Assembly (NCBI GenBank): GCA_030145005.1
Contig: JAQYWJ010000071.1
Location: 1-9,418, forward strand
Reading direction: 5' to 3'
DNA: 9,418 nucleotides
From: Desulfobacter sp.
GTDB taxonomy: Bacteria; Desulfobacterota; Desulfobacteria; Desulfobacterales; Desulfobacteraceae
Position 1 is the first letter of the stretch, and each line of letters starts with the position of its first letter. The translations under genes and the position numbers were made by a program. The notes under the pieces were generated by a model. The model ran no database searches, was not told the origin of the DNA, and saw only the letters and a program-made list of their open reading frames with translations. Below are positions 7,002 to 9,418 of this stretch, in pieces.

Positions 7002-9418
7002 GTGAAATCAAAAGCCCTTGAAGTCAACCTTTCAGATACCCGGGCAAACGTCACCATTGATGATCGGTATCTTTTGCTTCTTGACTTTTTTAAAGGATAT
7101 GTAGGTATTGTCAACCGCCTGGAAATTTTTTTAAAGGAATTATCCCATCCGTACCGGAACTGGGCCTTTATTGTCAATGAGTCCCGGCATTTCTCCCTTC
7201 AATATTTTCATTTGTACATCAGCGAGCCCGATGGACGAAAGGTCCTTGATCTGCTCTGTGACATTTTTAACTCGGCATTTGAATCCGTATCTGATTCTGA
7301 AATCAAATCCAATGCTGCGGATAATCTCATGCAGATTCTGCATTATATCGCCAAATCCGGCACACAAGGCGTTAATGTATTCAATGGCACACTGATCCAT
7401 GAAATTGAACGTATTTTAGCTCTCCAGGACTCTGATTTTTTCTTTTTTGTCTGCTCCTATTACCAGCCCGACGCCCTGGTCAAGCTGATGACACAAAAGA
7501 ATGAGCTCCCGGACGACCCCAATTTACGATCCGCCTTAAATAAATTTTTAATTCGTTTTTTTGACGTCTCTTTTGCATTCTGGCTTTGTCAGGAAGATCC
7601 TGTGGTGTGGATGAAAAACAATATAGATGAGTGGCGCGGCGGGCCGGATCTACTCACGCTTTTAGACCCGGTATCCCGGGAGCGGATTCAAAAACAGAAA
7701 CAGGCTTTGGCGAAGATAAAAGCCATGCCGTCCGATGACATGAAAGCCTTATCTGCCCTAATGGAACTGACCGGACACAGGGACTATGTCAAACGGTTCA
7801 GGGACATACCCCGACAGATTTTTTCTTTTGCCCCGGAAAAAATATATGGAAAATATGTTAAGCTGACGTTTCTATTTTATATTATTCATGCACCAGGGCT
7901 TTCCATGATACACAGGGAAGCTTTGGGCGATATTCACCGCACCCTGATCACCGTGATTGGAAAACGTGGGGATTATAAAAAGGACATGGTCATTGTTGAC
8001 CAGACCTTTGCCCTGCTCAAAGAGCACAAAGGACGGTATCCGGAAACCGTGCTGGAATGCATCCATAAAATCGGTGATGCCGTATATAATACCGACGAAA
8101 TCGAGCTGATCAATCATTTCATTGACCGATCCGTGGACCATGGGTTTCAGTTCCCGGATATCTCAGGAACCGGAGAAGACTGGCAGATCAAATGCAATGT
8201 GGCCCATGTGAAAAATATCCGGGTATTTCTAACCCTGGTGGCCAGACACCCGAAAAAATCCAAACGCCTGCTGTCCGCATTAATTAGCTCACTGGCCGTG
8301 GGCGGCGTGTTTATCCGGGACACGGACCTGTTTCCCCGGGACATTACCACATTCCTCAACGCGGACATCGCACCGGTGTATAATCTGGTCAAACAACTGG
8401 CCCGGTTGCTGCCCACCTTTTTCAATGAGATCGGCGCAGAAGGAGAGCTTCGGGATATTTCCACCCGCCTGGATGAATTGGTCTTCCGCAGGGACCGGGT
8501 GGTCCATTTTTTACGCAAACAAAGCCATGTGGAAAGCTCATCCCGAATCGTGGACTTTATCCGGGAAGTGATGATGTTCTGGAAAACCCTGGATAAAACA
8601 CCGCTTAAAACTTATCTGCCCCCGTCCATCTATAATGATATCCCAACCTGCGGAAAATACATTGACGGCCCCCATGCCGTTTTCCGCACCCTGGCTCGGA
8701 ACAAGCTGAAAACGCCGGCTGATTTTCTTGCCGTCCCAAAAGCCGACATTGAGGCCATCATTGACAAGGCAGAAGACGCAACAGACCTGGACAGGGAACG
8801 GGTTAAACTGATGATCCGTTTTCATGCCCTGCTCAATGAAAAATACGGCATTGAGAACCTGGATCTTGAAAGTTATGTCAACACCCATATGTCCCAGGGC
8901 CTGCCCGACCCCGGAAATATCCTCCATGCCCTTGGTGAAACCGATCTGGAAAGCCGGATCGGCGGAATTCTGGCCTATATGGCGGAGCTGAAAAATATCA
9001 TTTTATCCAAGGAAAAATTTGCCGTAAACGAAACCATTTACCACAAGCGCCACATTGCTGTTGATATCCCGTCCATGTACGGGTCATACAGTGAGGCCAA
9101 ATTTGATGCCCTGGGCATGACCTTAAGACTTGAAAGCGTTATCAATGTACTGTTTGAGGATCTGATCAACAGCATTGACCTGCGATTGATCACCAAACCC
9201 ACCTTTGTGAAAATATTTTCCGTTCTTAAGCTTTTCCGCCAGGCCCTGGCCCTGGACGGCATTATATCCAACAAGCTGGATACCCAGATTGAATTCTTAA
9301 AATACGCCATTAATATCACCACCTGCTCCTTTACCCAGTACCTGGACATTTTCAAGGGATTTACCAGGGCGGTTGCCGATGCGGTAAACGACCATTTCAA
9401 CAACCTGCACTGCCTGAA
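7002..9418 (+). CDS. Large helical protein, probably N-terminal part of a PEP/pyruvate-binding-domain protein (3' end outside window)
   Basis: An uninterrupted frame of 805 codons runs to the window edge with no stop. The GTG at 7002 is chosen because AAAGAGG (6987-6993) lies 8 nt upstream and an in-frame stop (6972-6974) closes the frame just before it. The visible protein is helix-rich and cytosolic-looking, with no signal peptide or membrane segment. The segment at residues 684-705 (HIAVDIPSMYGSYSEAKFDA), the following LRLESVINVLFEDL, and FTQYLDIFKGF (777-787) recall long deltaproteobacterial proteins annotated as pyruvate phosphate dikinase-like or PEP/pyruvate-binding-domain proteins, where this helical part precedes the ATP-grasp domain. 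That domain would lie beyond the window, so the assignment rests on remembered similarity. No catalytic motif of that family (such as the phospho-histidine loop) is visible. The gene is certain; the function is tentative. Confidence 0.85.
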   Translation, partial: MKSKALEVNLSDTRANVTIDDRYLLLLDFFKGYVGIVNRLEIFLKELSHPYRNWAFIVNESRHFSLQYFHLYISEPDGRKVLDLLCDIFNSAFESVSDSEIKSNAADNLMQILHYIAKSGTQGVNVFNGTLIHEIERILALQDSDFFFFVCSYYQPDALVKLMTQKNELPDDPNLRSALNKFLIRFFDVSFAFWLCQEDPVVWMKNNIDEWRGGPDLLTLLDPVSRERIQKQKQALAKIKAMPSDDMKALSALMELTGHRDYVKRFRDIPRQIFSFAPEKIYGKYVKLTFLFYIIHAPGLSMIHREALGDIHRTLITVIGKRGDYKKDMVIVDQTFALLKEHKGRYPETVLECIHKIGDAVYNTDEIELINHFIDRSVDHGFQFPDISGTGEDWQIKCNVAHVKNIRVFLTLVARHPKKSKRLLSALISSLAVGGVFIRDTDLFPRDITTFLNADIAPVYNLVKQLARLLPTFFNEIGAEGELRDISTRLDELVFRRDRVVHFLRKQSHVESSSRIVDFIREVMMFWKTLDKTPLKTYLPPSIYNDIPTCGKYIDGPHAVFRTLARNKLKTPADFLAVPKADIEAIIDKAEDATDLDRERVKLMIRFHALLNEKYGIENLDLESYVNTHMSQGLPDPGNILHALGETDLESRIGGILAYMAELKNIILSKEKFAVNETIYHKRHIAVDIPSMYGSYSEAKFDALGMTLRLESVINVLFEDLINSIDLRLITKPTFVKIFSVLKLFRQALALDGIISNKLDTQIEFLKYAINITTCSFTQYLDIFKGFTRAVADAVNDHFNNLHCL

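Noticed and set aside
8147..8518. 123-codon minus-strand frame inside the right-hand gene
   Set aside because: It is antisense to the continuous 805-codon plus-strand frame, has Arg/Ser-rich shadow composition and no recognised motif.

Overview
This window looks like chromosomal DNA from a Gram-negative anaerobe of the Desulfobacterota type. Mixed GC content, AT-rich gaps between GC-richer genes, and protein sequences that recall those of Desulfobacter relatives point that way. This is a judgement from sequence style and memory, not a search. There are five real genes, two of them cut by the window edges. There are no tRNAs, rRNAs, CRISPR arrays or transposases.

Layout. (1) Positions 1-3945 (+) hold the 3' part of a very large gene. 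Its product is a long helical and coiled-coil region with one hydrophobic segment, then a beta-rich region, then a C-terminal half that resembles the TULIP/P47-type proteins known from clostridial toxin clusters. It is the least ordinary gene here and a candidate new type of toxin-like or lipid-binding protein. (2) A strong GC hairpin (3962-3996) separates it from a convergent gene and has a T-tract on the minus strand. (3) Positions 4037-5200 (-) are pncB and 5288-5914 (+) are pncA, a divergent pair sharing an 87-bp AT-rich gap. Together they convert nicotinamide to nicotinate and then to nicotinate mononucleotide, the Preiss-Handler route of NAD salvage. (4) Positions 5915-6147 hold a roughly 100-bp imperfect palindrome that looks like a dispersed repeat, plus a flanking piece that reads like a peptide. 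(5) Positions 6148-6699 (-) encode a 183-residue protein resembling the nucleotide-binding SLOG/LOG Rossmann fold. (6) Positions 6700-7001 are an AT-rich gap with three inverted repeats, one of which is a plausible minus-strand terminator. (7) From 7002 (+) a large gene runs off the right edge without a stop. Its visible 805 codons are mostly helical and recall the N-terminal part of large PEP/pyruvate-binding-domain proteins.

The only clear functional partnership is pncA with pncB. The SLOG-like gene lies near the NAD-salvage pair, and SLOG proteins bind nucleotide-derived ligands, but it converges on pncA across a repeat, so a functional link is speculative. The large toxin-like gene and the large 3' gene show no visible link to the others.
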